Assembly: GCF_964246085.1 (NCBI RefSeq)
Contig: NZ_CAXTPD010000010.1
DNA: 64,000 nucleotides
Reading direction: 5' to 3' (one strand)
DNA from: Brotaphodocola sp003480315
Lineage (GTDB): Bacteria > Bacillota > Clostridia > Lachnospirales > Lachnospiraceae
How positions within the stretch are numbered: the first letter of the stretch is position 1; every line of letters starts with the position of its first letter. A program made the translations under genes and the position numbers. Under the pieces are notes generated by a model that was not told the origin of the DNA, did no database searches, and saw nothing but the letters and a program-made list of their open reading frames with translations. Positions 50,415 through 59,334 of the stretch are shown here, piece after piece.

Positions 50415-51072
50415 GGTAAATATGAATGAATATCTTCCGCTGCGCGATGTCGTGTTTAACACCCTGCGTCAGGCAATTTTAAAGGGCGAGCTGGAGCCAG
50501 GCGAGCGCCTGATGGAAATTCAGCTTGCAGATCGTCTGGGTGTCAGCCGTACCCCGATCCGTGAGGCCATCCGCAAACTGGAGCTGGAAGGCCTGGTCCT
50601 CATGATTCCACGCAAGGGCGCAGAGGTTGCCAAGATTTCCGAAAAGAGTCTGCGCGATGTACTGGAGGTACGCCGCTCCCTGGAAGAGCTTGCTATTGAG
50701 CTTGCCTGCCAGCGGATGACCGAGAGTGACATCAAAGAGCTGGAGGAAGCACAGGAAGCATTCCGCGCAGCCATCCATAGTGCTGATGCCATGACCATTG
50801 CAGAGACCGATGAGCATTACCATGATATCATTTACAACGGAACCGGCAACAACCGCCTGGTACAGATCTTAAACAATCTGCGCGAGCAGATGTACCGCTA
50901 CCGTCTGGAATACATCAAGGATGCAGACAAGCGTCAGATCCTGGTGGTGGAGCATGACTACATTCTGAAAGCAATACGCTCCAGACATGTGGCAGAGGCA
51001 AAAAAAGCCATCCGCGAGCACATCGATAACCAGGAGATCACCGTATCAAAGAATATCAAAGAGCAGCAGTAA
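50398..51072 (+). CDS. GntR-family regulator, FCD subfamily
   Basis: 224 aa. Winged HTH: LKGELEPGERLMEIQLADRL, GVSRTPIREAIRKLELEGLV; FCD effector domain with EEAQEAFRAA, ETDEHYHDIIY and EHDYILKAIRSR, which hold metal-binding His/Asp residues of the family. AAAGAGG within ispE serves as its site. Translational coupling to ispE is likely; regulatory target unknown. Confidence 0.9.
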   Translation: MENKLKVNMNEYLPLRDVVFNTLRQAILKGELEPGERLMEIQLADRLGVSRTPIREAIRKLELEGLVLMIPRKGAEVAKISEKSLRDVLEVRRSLEELAIELACQRMTESDIKELEEAQEAFRAAIHSADAMTIAETDEHYHDIIYNGTGNNRLVQILNNLREQMYRYRLEYIKDADKRQILVVEHDYILKAIRSRHVAEAKKAIREHIDNQEITVSKNIKEQQ

Positions 51073-51074
51073 AA

Positions 51075-51114
51075 ATATGCCGCCCGCCGTACACGGCGTG
51101 GCGGCATATTTTGA
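51075..51114 (+). terminator. Terminator after the GntR gene
   Basis: AAATATGCCGCC pairs with GGCGGCATATTT, with inner CGCCGT/ACGGCG, followed by TT. It begins two bases after the stop codon and ends 16 bases before the next start. Confidence 0.7.
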
Positions 51115-51129
51115 AAGAGAGGAAAACGC

Positions 51130-53055
51130 GTGGGAAAGATAGCACTTCTGGTGTCCAGGGAGGAGATGATCCACCAGGCCCATAACATTTTGCAGGAGAA
51201 AAAATTTGAGATCCAGGAAATGCGGGTGATCCACACCGGGGATACGGTTATGGAGGCACGCCGGTCCATTGCGGACGGGGCAACCATCATCATTGCCCGC
51301 GGCCTGCAGGCATCCATCATCAAGCAGTACACCGACACACCGGTAGTTGAGATTGTTCTGACGGCGCAGGAGATGGCGCTTCTTATCATGCGTGCGAAGC
51401 AGATTGCCGGAAAGGAAAAGCCGGTGGTTGCAGTGGTTGGCTTCCGCAATATGTTCTGCGATATGTCTTATTTCGACGAGCTTTATAACATTGAGCTAAA
51501 GACCTACTTCGCGGATCAGGGGGCGGAGCTTCCTGTGGCCGTGCGCCGGGCTATTTCCGAGGGCGCGGATGTGGTGATCGGCGGCGATACGGCAGTTTCG
51601 ATTGCGACGGAGGCGGGAGTACCTTCCCTCTTCCTTTCCATGACAGAGGATTCCATGCGCCAGGCTTTCTCCACGGCAGAAAACATGGAATATGCCATGA
51701 ACGTGGAGAAAAAGACCGCGGCACAGCTGGAAACTTTGCTGGATTACTCTTACAGCGGTGTGATCCGTCTGGACGGAAATGGCGAGATCACGGCGGTCAA
51801 TCCGCTGATGGAGGATATGATTGGCAAAACAGAAGAGGAGCTGAAGGGGGAAAACATCCGTAAGGCGGCTCCGATGATCGGAGAAGAGGCATGGAAGAGG
51901 GTCTTTGAAAAGGGCGAGGATTATTCCCTGTTTTTTGAGTGGAACGGGACTCCTATTTTTGCGGTGCTGGCACCAGTCCTTTATGAGGCCAGGGTCGATG
52001 GCGCGATCATCACCTGCCATAAAATGAAGAAAAAAACAGTAACGCCGGAACGATCCAGGGGCAGCCAGAAACGGGAAAACAACCGGGTACTGCCGCCGCT
52101 GGTACAGTTTGAGGATATTTTGCAGAAATCCACGGCCATGCAGGAATGTATCCGCAAGGCGAATCTTTACGCATTGTCCGAGCATCCGGTGGTGCTGATC
52201 GGAGAGCCGGGAACGGAGAAGCGGATGCTGGCAGAAAGCATCCATAACAGCAGTGTCCGTGCCCAGGGACCCTTTCTGGATGTCCCCTGTGAGGGCTTAT
52301 CCGGGGAAGAACAGAAAAATATGATCTTCGGAAACCGGGGGGCAGTGCTGCAGGTGCAGGAGGGAACGCTTTTACTTCGTGATGTGGAGGAATTGACGGC
52401 AGCCAATCAGTACCGGCTGTATCAGCTGATCCGGTTTTGCGTCTGCCACGGTGCGGATATCGCAAGCCTGCGAAAGGTGGATGTGCGGGTTATGGTCACA
52501 ACAGGATGCCCGCTGTCTGAACTTATGGCAGAGGGAAAACTCAGTCCGGATCTCTATTACCTGCTTTCCGGACTGGAACTGTTTGTACCACCTTTGAGAG
52601 ATCGTCGGGAAGATCTTCTGGAGAAGATTGAGAATACGATCCATGACTGCTGTGAGCATTACTCCCGCTATCATGTGCTGACGAAAGGGGCTATGGAAGT
52701 GATGCTGGACTATCCCTGGAAGGGCAATCTGTTCCAGATCGAAAGCTTCTGTGAGCGTCTGATCCTGATGGCAGGCAAGCGTTCCATTGATGAGGTGGCA
52801 GTCCGCAGACTTTTGGAGGAACTGTATCCGGAGCGGATCCTGGGAAACGGGCAGAGAATTGAAAACTGTGATACGGCGAGACCGTTTGCTATGAACGAAA
52901 ACGGCTGCGATACTTTGCCGGATGAGGCAGTAACAATTCGGGAACTGCTGCACAAGTTCAGCGGCAGCCGCGAGAAAACCGCCCAGGCCATGGGGATCAG
53001 CAAGGCAACGCTGTGGCGGCATATGAAAAAATATGGGATTGAAAAAGACAGATGA
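51130..53055 (+). CDS. PrpR_N-type regulator with degenerate AAA+ domain
   Basis: 641 aa, GTG start after GAGAGGAAAACG. Residues 1-190 are a PrpR N-terminal sensor, 195-300 a PAS domain, about 320-540 an AAA+ domain like that of sigma-54 activators, and 600-638 a Fis-type HTH (REKTAQAMGISKATLWRHMK). Walker A reads GEPGTEKR instead of GExGTGKE, GAFTGA is missing, and the Walker B DE is RDVE. It therefore probably cannot act on sigma-54 and works as an ordinary DNA-binding regulator. Likely controls the sugar-acid genes downstream. Confidence 0.82.
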   Translation: MGKIALLVSREEMIHQAHNILQEKKFEIQEMRVIHTGDTVMEARRSIADGATIIIARGLQASIIKQYTDTPVVEIVLTAQEMALLIMRAKQIAGKEKPVVAVVGFRNMFCDMSYFDELYNIELKTYFADQGAELPVAVRRAISEGADVVIGGDTAVSIATEAGVPSLFLSMTEDSMRQAFSTAENMEYAMNVEKKTAAQLETLLDYSYSGVIRLDGNGEITAVNPLMEDMIGKTEEELKGENIRKAAPMIGEEAWKRVFEKGEDYSLFFEWNGTPIFAVLAPVLYEARVDGAIITCHKMKKKTVTPERSRGSQKRENNRVLPPLVQFEDILQKSTAMQECIRKANLYALSEHPVVLIGEPGTEKRMLAESIHNSSVRAQGPFLDVPCEGLSGEEQKNMIFGNRGAVLQVQEGTLLLRDVEELTAANQYRLYQLIRFCVCHGADIASLRKVDVRVMVTTGCPLSELMAEGKLSPDLYYLLSGLELFVPPLRDRREDLLEKIENTIHDCCEHYSRYHVLTKGAMEVMLDYPWKGNLFQIESFCERLILMAGKRSIDEVAVRRLLEELYPERILGNGQRIENCDTARPFAMNENGCDTLPDEAVTIRELLHKFSGSREKTAQAMGISKATLWRHMKKYGIEKDR

Positions 53056-53210
53056 AAAAATAAGTCAAAAAAGCATTAAAAAACGCTGATTTTCTCTGCT
53101 AATGAAATAAAAAGAAATATATATGAATTAAAATGAAAATAATATGAAATAGAATTGCAAAAATATCACATTTGCATTATTTTAAACCTCGAATTTGGAC
53201 ATTCTGCCCA

Positions 53211-53239
53211 TTGTTTGATACACCGCGTTTGATTATAAT
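53211..53239 (+). promoter_or_regulatory. Promoter of the garR gene
   Basis: TTGTTT (53211-53216), 17-nt spacer, perfect TATAAT (53234-53239). The rest of the 282-bp gap from 53056 is AT-rich and may hold regulator sites; no gene is seen. Confidence 0.65.
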
Positions 53240-53337
53240 GCAGACATAAGCTGATAGCGAGAGAACCGCAAGGCAAAACTCCTGTCAGGGAAACCAAAAG
53301 AAGATTTACTTTTTTCAAAGAAAGAGAGGAATTCAAA

Positions 53338-54222
53338 ATGAAAATTGGATTTATCGGATTAGGTATCATGGGAAGACCGATGGCAAAGAACCTGGTTAAA
53401 GCAGGTCACGAGCTGGTTGTTTTCGATTTCAATAAAGATGCAGTAGCAGACCTGGTATCCTGCGGCGCAACCGCAGCAGAGAGCAACAAGGACCTGGCAG
53501 CTCAGGTTGACGTTGTTATCACCATGGTTCCGAACTCCCCGCACGTAAGAGCAGCAGTTCTGGGCGAGAACGGTGTTGTTGAGGGTGCAAAAGAGGGTCT
53601 TGTTGTAATCGACATGAGTTCCATCGACCCAACCGAGAGCAAGGCAATCGGCGCTGAGCTGGCTAAGCACGGCATCGATATGCTGGACTGCCCGGTATCC
53701 GGTGGCGAGCCGAAAGCAATCGACGGTACCCTTTCCGTTATGTGCGGCGGTAAGAAAGAGCTGTTCGACAAGTACTATGACATGCTGATGGTTATGGCTG
53801 GTTCTGTAGTTTACGTTGGTGACCTTGGTTCCGGTAACGTAGCTAAGCTGGCTAACCAGATGGTAGTAGCTATCAACATCGCAGCTGTAGCTGAGGCTCT
53901 GACCTTCGCTAAGAAAGCTGGCACCGATCCTGAGTTAGTATACCAGGCAATCCGCGGTGGTCTGGCTGGATCTACCGTTATGGATGCTAAGGCTCCGATG
54001 ATGTTAGCTGGCAACTACAAGCCGGGCTTCCGTATCGAGCTTCACATCAAAGACCTGAACAACGCTCTGAACGCAGCTCATGCAATCAGCTCTCCGGCTC
54101 CGTTAACCGCTGAGATGATGGAGATCATGCAGTTCTTAAGATCTGAGGGATGCGACAAAGACGATCACTCCAGCATCGTTAAGTACTACGAGAAGATTTC
54201 TGGTACCAGCATCGTTAAATAA
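53338..54222 (+). CDS. garR: Tartronate semialdehyde reductase / beta-hydroxyacid dehydrogenase
   Basis: 294 aa. NAD(P) loop GLGIMGRPMAKNL at 7-19; substrate signature DCPVSGGEPKAIDGTLSVM near 119; catalytic Lys in NVAKLANQMVV near 171. In this family GarR reduces tartronate semialdehyde to D-glycerate; 3-hydroxyisobutyrate dehydrogenases are the alternative. Next to a glycerate kinase, the GarR role is favoured. Strong AGAGAGG site before the ATG and highly biased codons suggest high expression. Confidence 0.87.
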   Translation: MKIGFIGLGIMGRPMAKNLVKAGHELVVFDFNKDAVADLVSCGATAAESNKDLAAQVDVVITMVPNSPHVRAAVLGENGVVEGAKEGLVVIDMSSIDPTESKAIGAELAKHGIDMLDCPVSGGEPKAIDGTLSVMCGGKKELFDKYYDMLMVMAGSVVYVGDLGSGNVAKLANQMVVAINIAAVAEALTFAKKAGTDPELVYQAIRGGLAGSTVMDAKAPMMLAGNYKPGFRIELHIKDLNNALNAAHAISSPAPLTAEMMEIMQFLRSEGCDKDDHSSIVKYYEKISGTSIVK

Positions 54223-54257
54223 GTTTAACGCATCAATCATATAAAATAAGTTATCAT

Positions 54258-54291
54258 ACACTGCTGCTTACGGGTCCGTGGGCAGCAGTGT
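54258..54291 (+). promoter_or_regulatory. Hairpin between garR and the DapA-family gene
   Basis: ACACTGCTGC (54258-54267) and GCAGCAGTGT (54282-54291) form a perfect 10-bp stem without a U-run. It may stabilise the garR message or attenuate readthrough. Confidence 0.5.
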
Positions 54292-54328
54292 GTCAGATAA
54301 GGCGTCATGTGCGCTGGAAGGAGATAGT

Positions 54329-55228
54329 ATGAATACAGATTTTATTAAGGGCGTAGTTGTCCCGATGATCACCCCGATCGACAAAGATGAGCTGATCGAT
54401 GAGGCTGCAATCCGCAGCCAGGTTGATTACGTAATCGATGGCGGCGTAAGCGGCATCCTGTTATTCGGCAGCAACGGTGAGTTCTATGTAGTAGAAGAGG
54501 ACGAGATGGAGAGAGGCTTAAAGATCGTTGTAGATCAGGCCGCTGGACGTGTTCCGGTATACTTCGGTATCGGTGCGATCAGCACCAAAAAGTGCATCCG
54601 TCTTGCAAAGATGGCAGTAGCAAACGGCGCAGCAAGCGTATCTGTTCTGCAGCCGATGTTCTTAAAGCCAACTGAGACCGAGCTGTTCACTCACTTCAAA
54701 GCAATCGCAGACGCAATTCCGGAGACTCCGGTACTGCTTTACAACAACCCGGGACGTGTAGGCTACACTCTTTCCGCTAATCTGGTTGACAGACTGGCTC
54801 ATGAGGTTCCGAACATCGTAGGTATGAAGGATACCAGCGGTGATATCACCCAGACCTCTGAGTTCATCCGCAGAAACAGAGACGTGAACTTCAAGGTATT
54901 CGGCGGCAAGGATACTCTGCTGTATGCTTCCATGTGCCACGGCGCAGTAGGTGGTGTATGTACCGCAGCAAACTTCATGCCGGAGCTGATCACTGACGTA
55001 TACAACAAGTATGTTGCCGGTGATCTTCAGGGTTCCCTTGAGGCTCAGTTCAAATTAAATCCGGTACGTCTGTCCATGGACGGCGCAAGCTTCCCGGTAG
55101 CAGCAAAGGATATGGCTAACTTACGCGGCCGCAACATCGGTCTTCCGTATACCCCGAACCTGGCTACTCCGGAGGGACCGGTATTAGACAAGATCAAAGC
55201 TGAGATGACCAAGGCTGGCCTGCTCTAA
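54329..55228 (+). CDS. DapA/DHDPS-family lyase
   Basis: 299 aa. Schiff-base Lys in GMKDTSGD (about 165), Tyr in LYNNPGRVGY (about 137) and the GSNGEFY loop near 47 place it in the dihydrodipicolinate synthase/N-acetylneuraminate lyase family. True DHDPS is less likely in this setting; between garR and glycerate kinase, an aldolase releasing tartronate semialdehyde plus pyruvate from 5-keto-4-deoxyglucarate is a reasonable role (inference). CTGGAAGGAG precedes the ATG. Confidence 0.85.
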   Translation: MNTDFIKGVVVPMITPIDKDELIDEAAIRSQVDYVIDGGVSGILLFGSNGEFYVVEEDEMERGLKIVVDQAAGRVPVYFGIGAISTKKCIRLAKMAVANGAASVSVLQPMFLKPTETELFTHFKAIADAIPETPVLLYNNPGRVGYTLSANLVDRLAHEVPNIVGMKDTSGDITQTSEFIRRNRDVNFKVFGGKDTLLYASMCHGAVGGVCTAANFMPELITDVYNKYVAGDLQGSLEAQFKLNPVRLSMDGASFPVAAKDMANLRGRNIGLPYTPNLATPEGPVLDKIKAEMTKAGLL

Positions 55229-55278
55229 TTTCTGATTTTAACTGAATAATAAACGAAAATACCATTACGGCATTAATG

Positions 55279-55320
55279 ATGGACCGGCGATTCTTCTGGA
55301 GTGCCGGTCCATTTTCTGTT
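55279..55320 (+). terminator. Terminator after the DapA-family gene
   Basis: ATGGACCGGC (55279-55288) and GCCGGTCCAT (55303-55312) with TTTTCTGTT behind. A TATAAT immediately after suggests a fresh promoter for the glycerate kinase gene. Confidence 0.75.
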
Positions 55321-55373
55321 ATAATGAATAAGATTGCAAAGTATAGATTCCACTATATAATAAGGAGGACTTT

Positions 55374-56510
55374 ATGAAATTACTGTTTGCTTCCGATTCT
55401 TTTAAGGGAACTTTATCTTCTGACCAGATCATCAAGCTGTTAAATGAGTCTGCACAGCGTATTTTCCCAGGCTGTGAGACGGTTGGTGTTCCGGTTGCAG
55501 ACGGCGGTGAGGGAACCGTTGACGCTGTTATCGCTGTTACCAAGGGTGATTACCGTAAGGTGAAAGTTCATGGACCGCTCATGGAGGAGACTGAGGCTTC
55601 CTACGGTGTGTTCCATGGCGACTCTGCTATCATCGAGATGGCAGCAGCTTCCGGACTTCCGATGGTTCCGACCGAGAAGAGAAATCCGTTAAATACCACA
55701 AGCTATGGCACCGGCGAGCTGATCAAGGATGCTCTGGACAACGGTTACCGCAAGCTTTCCATCGCAATTGGCGGCAGTGCTACCAACGATGGCGGTATGG
55801 GTGCTATGAGCGCACTGGGCGTTCGTTTCCTGGATGCACAGGGCAACGTGCTGACCGGTGTTGGCTCTGATCTGGAAAAGGTTGCTGATATTGATATGAG
55901 CGGCCTGCATCCGGCAGTGGCTGAGGCTGAGATCACCGTTATGTGCGATGTTACCAACCCGCTGACCGGACCGGACGGCGCAACCTATACCTTTGGCAAG
56001 CAGAAGGGCGGTACCCCGGAGATCCTGGACCGTCTGGAAGCAGGTATGAAGAACTATGCGGCTGTGATGCGCGCAAAGGGCATGGATGTTGAGAACAAAG
56101 AAGGCGCAGGCGCAGCAGGCGGCCTGGGCGCAGCTCTGTGTGGCTTCTTAAAGGCAAACTTAAAATCCGGTATCGAGACCGTGCTGGATCTGATCAATTT
56201 CAATGGCCTGTTAGAGGGTACGGATCTGGTTGTAACCGGTGAAGGCCGCATTGACTGGCAGTCCGCATTCGGTAAGGTACCGAGCGGCATTGGTATGCGC
56301 TGCAAGGCAAAGGGCGTTCCGGCTGTTGCGATTGTAGGCGGCATGGGCAACGGTGCAGAGAAAATCTACGATTTTGGCGTAGAGAGCATCATTCCGACCA
56401 TCAACGGTGCTATGGATATTGAAGAGGCTCTGGAGCGTGCAGAGGAGCTTTACGCAAACGCTGCAGACAGAACCTTCCGCATGATCCGTGTAGGCATGCA
56501 GCTGAAATAA
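55374..56510 (+). CDS. garK: Glycerate 2-kinase (GarK/GlxK family)
   Basis: 378 aa, type I glycerate kinase. Characteristic segments: ASDSFKGTLSSDQI at 6-19, VADGGEGTVDAV near 41, IGGSATNDGGMGAMSALG near 131 and NKEGAGAAGGLGAALCGF near 245. It phosphorylates the D-glycerate made by the reductase upstream to 2-phosphoglycerate, feeding glycolysis. TAAGGAGGAC precedes the ATG. Confidence 0.93.
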   Translation: MKLLFASDSFKGTLSSDQIIKLLNESAQRIFPGCETVGVPVADGGEGTVDAVIAVTKGDYRKVKVHGPLMEETEASYGVFHGDSAIIEMAAASGLPMVPTEKRNPLNTTSYGTGELIKDALDNGYRKLSIAIGGSATNDGGMGAMSALGVRFLDAQGNVLTGVGSDLEKVADIDMSGLHPAVAEAEITVMCDVTNPLTGPDGATYTFGKQKGGTPEILDRLEAGMKNYAAVMRAKGMDVENKEGAGAAGGLGAALCGFLKANLKSGIETVLDLINFNGLLEGTDLVVTGEGRIDWQSAFGKVPSGIGMRCKAKGVPAVAIVGGMGNGAEKIYDFGVESIIPTINGAMDIEEALERAEELYANAADRTFRMIRVGMQLK

Positions 56511-56548
56511 AATAAATACAGAAGCCGGAAGATTTAGGCTTGTGTGTG

Positions 56549-56573
56549 TGGCCGGTCACTTACTGACCGGCCA
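56549..56573 (+). terminator. Terminator after glycerate kinase
   Basis: TGGCCGGTCA (56549-56558) and TGACCGGCCA (56564-56573), then TATTTAT. Confidence 0.65.
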
Positions 56574-56608
56574 TATTTATGAGATTGACAGAAGAGGGGA
56601 GCAACACA

Positions 56609-57586
56609 ATGGACATCAGTAACTTATGGACCTTGCAGGTCATGATGTTTTTTCTGGTGGCTGCAGGGGCAGTTTTAAAAAGTACAGGAATTTTGAAGGA
56701 TGACGCCAAAGGGATCTTAACGGATCTTGTTCTGTATTTTTTTCTGCCCTGCAATATTATCAATTCTTTCCGGATGGAATTTAATCTGGATATTTTAAGA
56801 AAGTTTGCGGTTGTGCTGGCAATTTCCCTGCTGGTGCAGCTGGTATGTTATATTCTCAGCAAAGTTCTTTATAACCATAAACCGAAGGAAGTGAAACGTG
56901 TTATGCAGTACTGTACCATCGTTTCCAACTCCGGTTTTCTGGGACTGCCGATCGCTCAGGGCATTTATGGCGCGGAAGGCATGATGTACGCGTCCATTTT
57001 TATTATCCCGATGCGCGTGATGATGTGGTCTGCAGGTATTGCCTGCTTTACTGAAAGTCCGGATATGAAGAGTGTTGTGAAGAAGCTGGTTGTACATCCG
57101 TGTATTGTGGCTGTTTATATAGGACTGGGCCTGATGATCTTCCAGGCTCCGTTAAATCAGCTGTACAATGCGGTGTTAAACTGCGGCATCCCGCTGGTGC
57201 CGGATCTTGTAAAAGTGTTTTTCGGTGCGCTGGATAAGGGTGTGCGCTCTGCAGGCGGCTGTACCACAGCCATGACCATGGTGCTGATCGGAATGATGTT
57301 TTCCGGTATGTCTCTGCGCAGCATGCTGGATGGCAATACCCTGTTTATCTCTGCGCTGCGCCTGGCGATTCTGCCGGCGCTGCTGCTTGCAGCCTGCCGT
57401 CTGGTGGGAATCGATCCGTTTCTGACCGGTGTCTGTCTGCTGATCACGGGGATGCCGGCAGGAAGTACTTCTGCGATCCTGGCAGCAAAATATGGATGTG
57501 ACTATACGTTTGCAACTAAATGTATCGTCGTATCCACTCTGCTCTCCCTGGTCACCATCCCACTCTGGGCTATGATCCTGGGATAA
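56609..57586 (+). CDS. AEC-family permease
   Basis: 325 aa, about ten membrane helices, auxin-efflux-carrier family. NSGFLGLPIAQGIYG near 114 and PAGSTSAILAAKYG near 298 are typical. The start at 56609 follows AGAGGGGAG. It stands at the end of the sugar-acid set and may move glycerate, a hydroxy acid or the parent sugar acid (inference). Confidence 0.85.
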   Translation: MDISNLWTLQVMMFFLVAAGAVLKSTGILKDDAKGILTDLVLYFFLPCNIINSFRMEFNLDILRKFAVVLAISLLVQLVCYILSKVLYNHKPKEVKRVMQYCTIVSNSGFLGLPIAQGIYGAEGMMYASIFIIPMRVMMWSAGIACFTESPDMKSVVKKLVVHPCIVAVYIGLGLMIFQAPLNQLYNAVLNCGIPLVPDLVKVFFGALDKGVRSAGGCTTAMTMVLIGMMFSGMSLRSMLDGNTLFISALRLAILPALLLAACRLVGIDPFLTGVCLLITGMPAGSTSAILAAKYGCDYTFATKCIVVSTLLSLVTIPLWAMILG

Positions 57587-57603
57587 ATCTGATCATAAAA
57601 GAG

Positions 57604-57648
57604 AAAGGTTCATGAAAATCCTGAGCTGGTTTTCATGAACCTTTTTTC
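57604..57648. terminator. Bidirectional terminator between AEC and LysR genes
   Basis: AAAGGTTCATGAAAA (about 57604-57618) pairs with TTTTCATGAACCTTT (about 57631-57645), T-run behind on the plus strand and A/T-rich on the other. Serves the convergent genes. Confidence 0.8.
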
Positions 57649-57670
57649 ATATAATAGGAAATTGCGTCAT

Positions 57671-58600
57671 TTAAATAAACCGGTCCTGCAGGTTCTGACC
57701 GTAGCGTTTGGCCAGGCGGATGAGATAGCGGTGTGCTTCGCTCAGGCTTGTATCCTTTCGACGGGCGAAGCATACCTGCCATCTGGGGCGGCCCTGCAGT
57801 TTAAACCATGCGCAGTCAGCGCTGTAGGGGCTGTTCAGCATTCGGGAATACGGAAGAATGGTACAGCAGAATCCCTTGCTTACAAGCTGGATCAGCGCAT
57901 GGTTCATGGCGGTTTCAATGAGGATCTGCGGCTTGTAGCCAGCCTGCTGGAACAGCGGATCTACCAGCTGGCGCATGGTGGAGGTGCCAAAGATCAGAGA
58001 AAATTTACTGTCATGGAACCGTCTGAGATCTGTGGTGGCCAGTGGCATGCCAAAGGGATTGGCCCGCGCGGCTTCCGGATGGTTTTTCGGTACGCCCAGG
58101 ATCAGGTCTTCTTCAAACAGTGTAATGTACTCCAGATTGATCCTGGCTGATTCCAGAAGCATGACAAAGCCCAGGTCCAGCTGCCCGGAGAGCAGCAGCT
58201 CGTTCTGTCTGGCCACGATTGCCTCCGTCAGCGAAAAGGTAATGCCGGGATAGCGCTGGTTAAAAGCGGTAAAGATTGAAGTGAACAGGTCGATGCCGTG
58301 TTCGTGGGTAAGCCCCAGATTGATCTCACCGGTGGCCTCTTTTTTCAGATCTCCAAGCTCTGTGTAGGTGTTTCGTTTGATTTTCAGAATCTCGATGGCA
58401 TTTTTGACATAGATCTCTCCGGCCTTTGTAGGGCGCAGAAAATGCTTGTTCCGGTCAAAAAGCTGCAGTCCAAGTTCCTTTTCCAGCTTGATGAGCTGCT
58501 GGTTCAGCCCGGACTGGGAAATAAACAGAGTTTCTGCTGCTTTTGAGATACTCTTGTTTTCGGCAATCGCCACAATATATTCCAGCTGTCGAAAATCCAT
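57671..58600 (-). CDS. LysR-family regulator of the TRAP operon
   Basis: 309 aa. HTH RQLEYIVAIAENKSISKAAE, FISQSGLNQQLIKLEKELGL and standard effector domain. TAGGAGGAAGTT precedes the ATG. It diverges from the TRAP small-subunit gene, its likely target. No clear operator dyad was found in 58601-58845. Confidence 0.92.
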   Translation of the reverse strand: MDFRQLEYIVAIAENKSISKAAETLFISQSGLNQQLIKLEKELGLQLFDRNKHFLRPTKAGEIYVKNAIEILKIKRNTYTELGDLKKEATGEINLGLTHEHGIDLFTSIFTAFNQRYPGITFSLTEAIVARQNELLLSGQLDLGFVMLLESARINLEYITLFEEDLILGVPKNHPEAARANPFGMPLATTDLRRFHDSKFSLIFGTSTMRQLVDPLFQQAGYKPQILIETAMNHALIQLVSKGFCCTILPYSRMLNSPYSADCAWFKLQGRPRWQVCFARRKDTSLSEAHRYLIRLAKRYGQNLQDRFI

Positions 58601-58845
58601 AACTTCCTCCTATTGGTAATAATAATCAAAAACCTATGCTTATTTCTTAACAAAGACAAATCTTTTTGTGAAAAAAGCATGAACTGGTAAGAAGCATTAC
58701 TTCTTATCAATAGAAAACAAAGTAATTTTACTTCTGATTATACCACGGATATAATGATAACACAAACCAAAAAGCTTTTTGAAACGGAGCGGTGATACGG
58801 GACGCCGGATCATCTGCGCAAACTTACATGAAGGAGTTGGGTACT

Positions 58846-59334
58846 ATGAAACAAATCAAATGGCTCGAAAAAAACTTTGAGCTCATGATTCTTGCCATCA
58901 TGCTGGTGGTCATGAGCTGTCTGTCATTTGCCAATGTCATTATGCGTTATTGTTTCCACAATGCGCTGAGCTGGTCAGATGAGGTGTGCTGTTACTGTCT
59001 TGCACTTTCTGCTTTCTTCTCTTTGCCATGCGCGGTGCGCCTGGGAGTAAGCATTAAGGTGGATACGTTTACATCCATGATCTCAAAGTCTGTACGGAGG
59101 GTTCTCGGACTGATCTGCGATGTGGTCATGGTCGTATTTTTATGCTGGCTTTTAAAGGGAACTGCAGAGATCATTACCAATGCGGCAGCAGTAAACCAGG
59201 CAAGTCCGGCTCTTGGAATTCCGATCGCCAATGTGTACAGTGTGATGGCATTTGGTATTTTCCTTGGAATTCTGCGTTATATCCAGCTGATTTACAAGGT
59301 AGTGACAAAGAAGACAGAAAAGGAGGACAAATAA
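58846..59334 (+). CDS. TRAP transporter small permease subunit (DctQ)
   Basis: 162 aa, four membrane helices. KNFELMILAIMLVVMSCLSF, NVIMRYCFHNALSWSDEVCC and LGVSIKVDTF are the usual DctQ phrases. The ATG at 58846 is chosen over two upstream ATGs because GAAGGAG stands 9-15 bases before it. It stops immediately before the fused large-subunit gene starts. Confidence 0.88.
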   Translation: MKQIKWLEKNFELMILAIMLVVMSCLSFANVIMRYCFHNALSWSDEVCCYCLALSAFFSLPCAVRLGVSIKVDTFTSMISKSVRRVLGLICDVVMVVFLCWLLKGTAEIITNAAAVNQASPALGIPIANVYSVMAFGIFLGILRYIQLIYKVVTKKTEKEDK

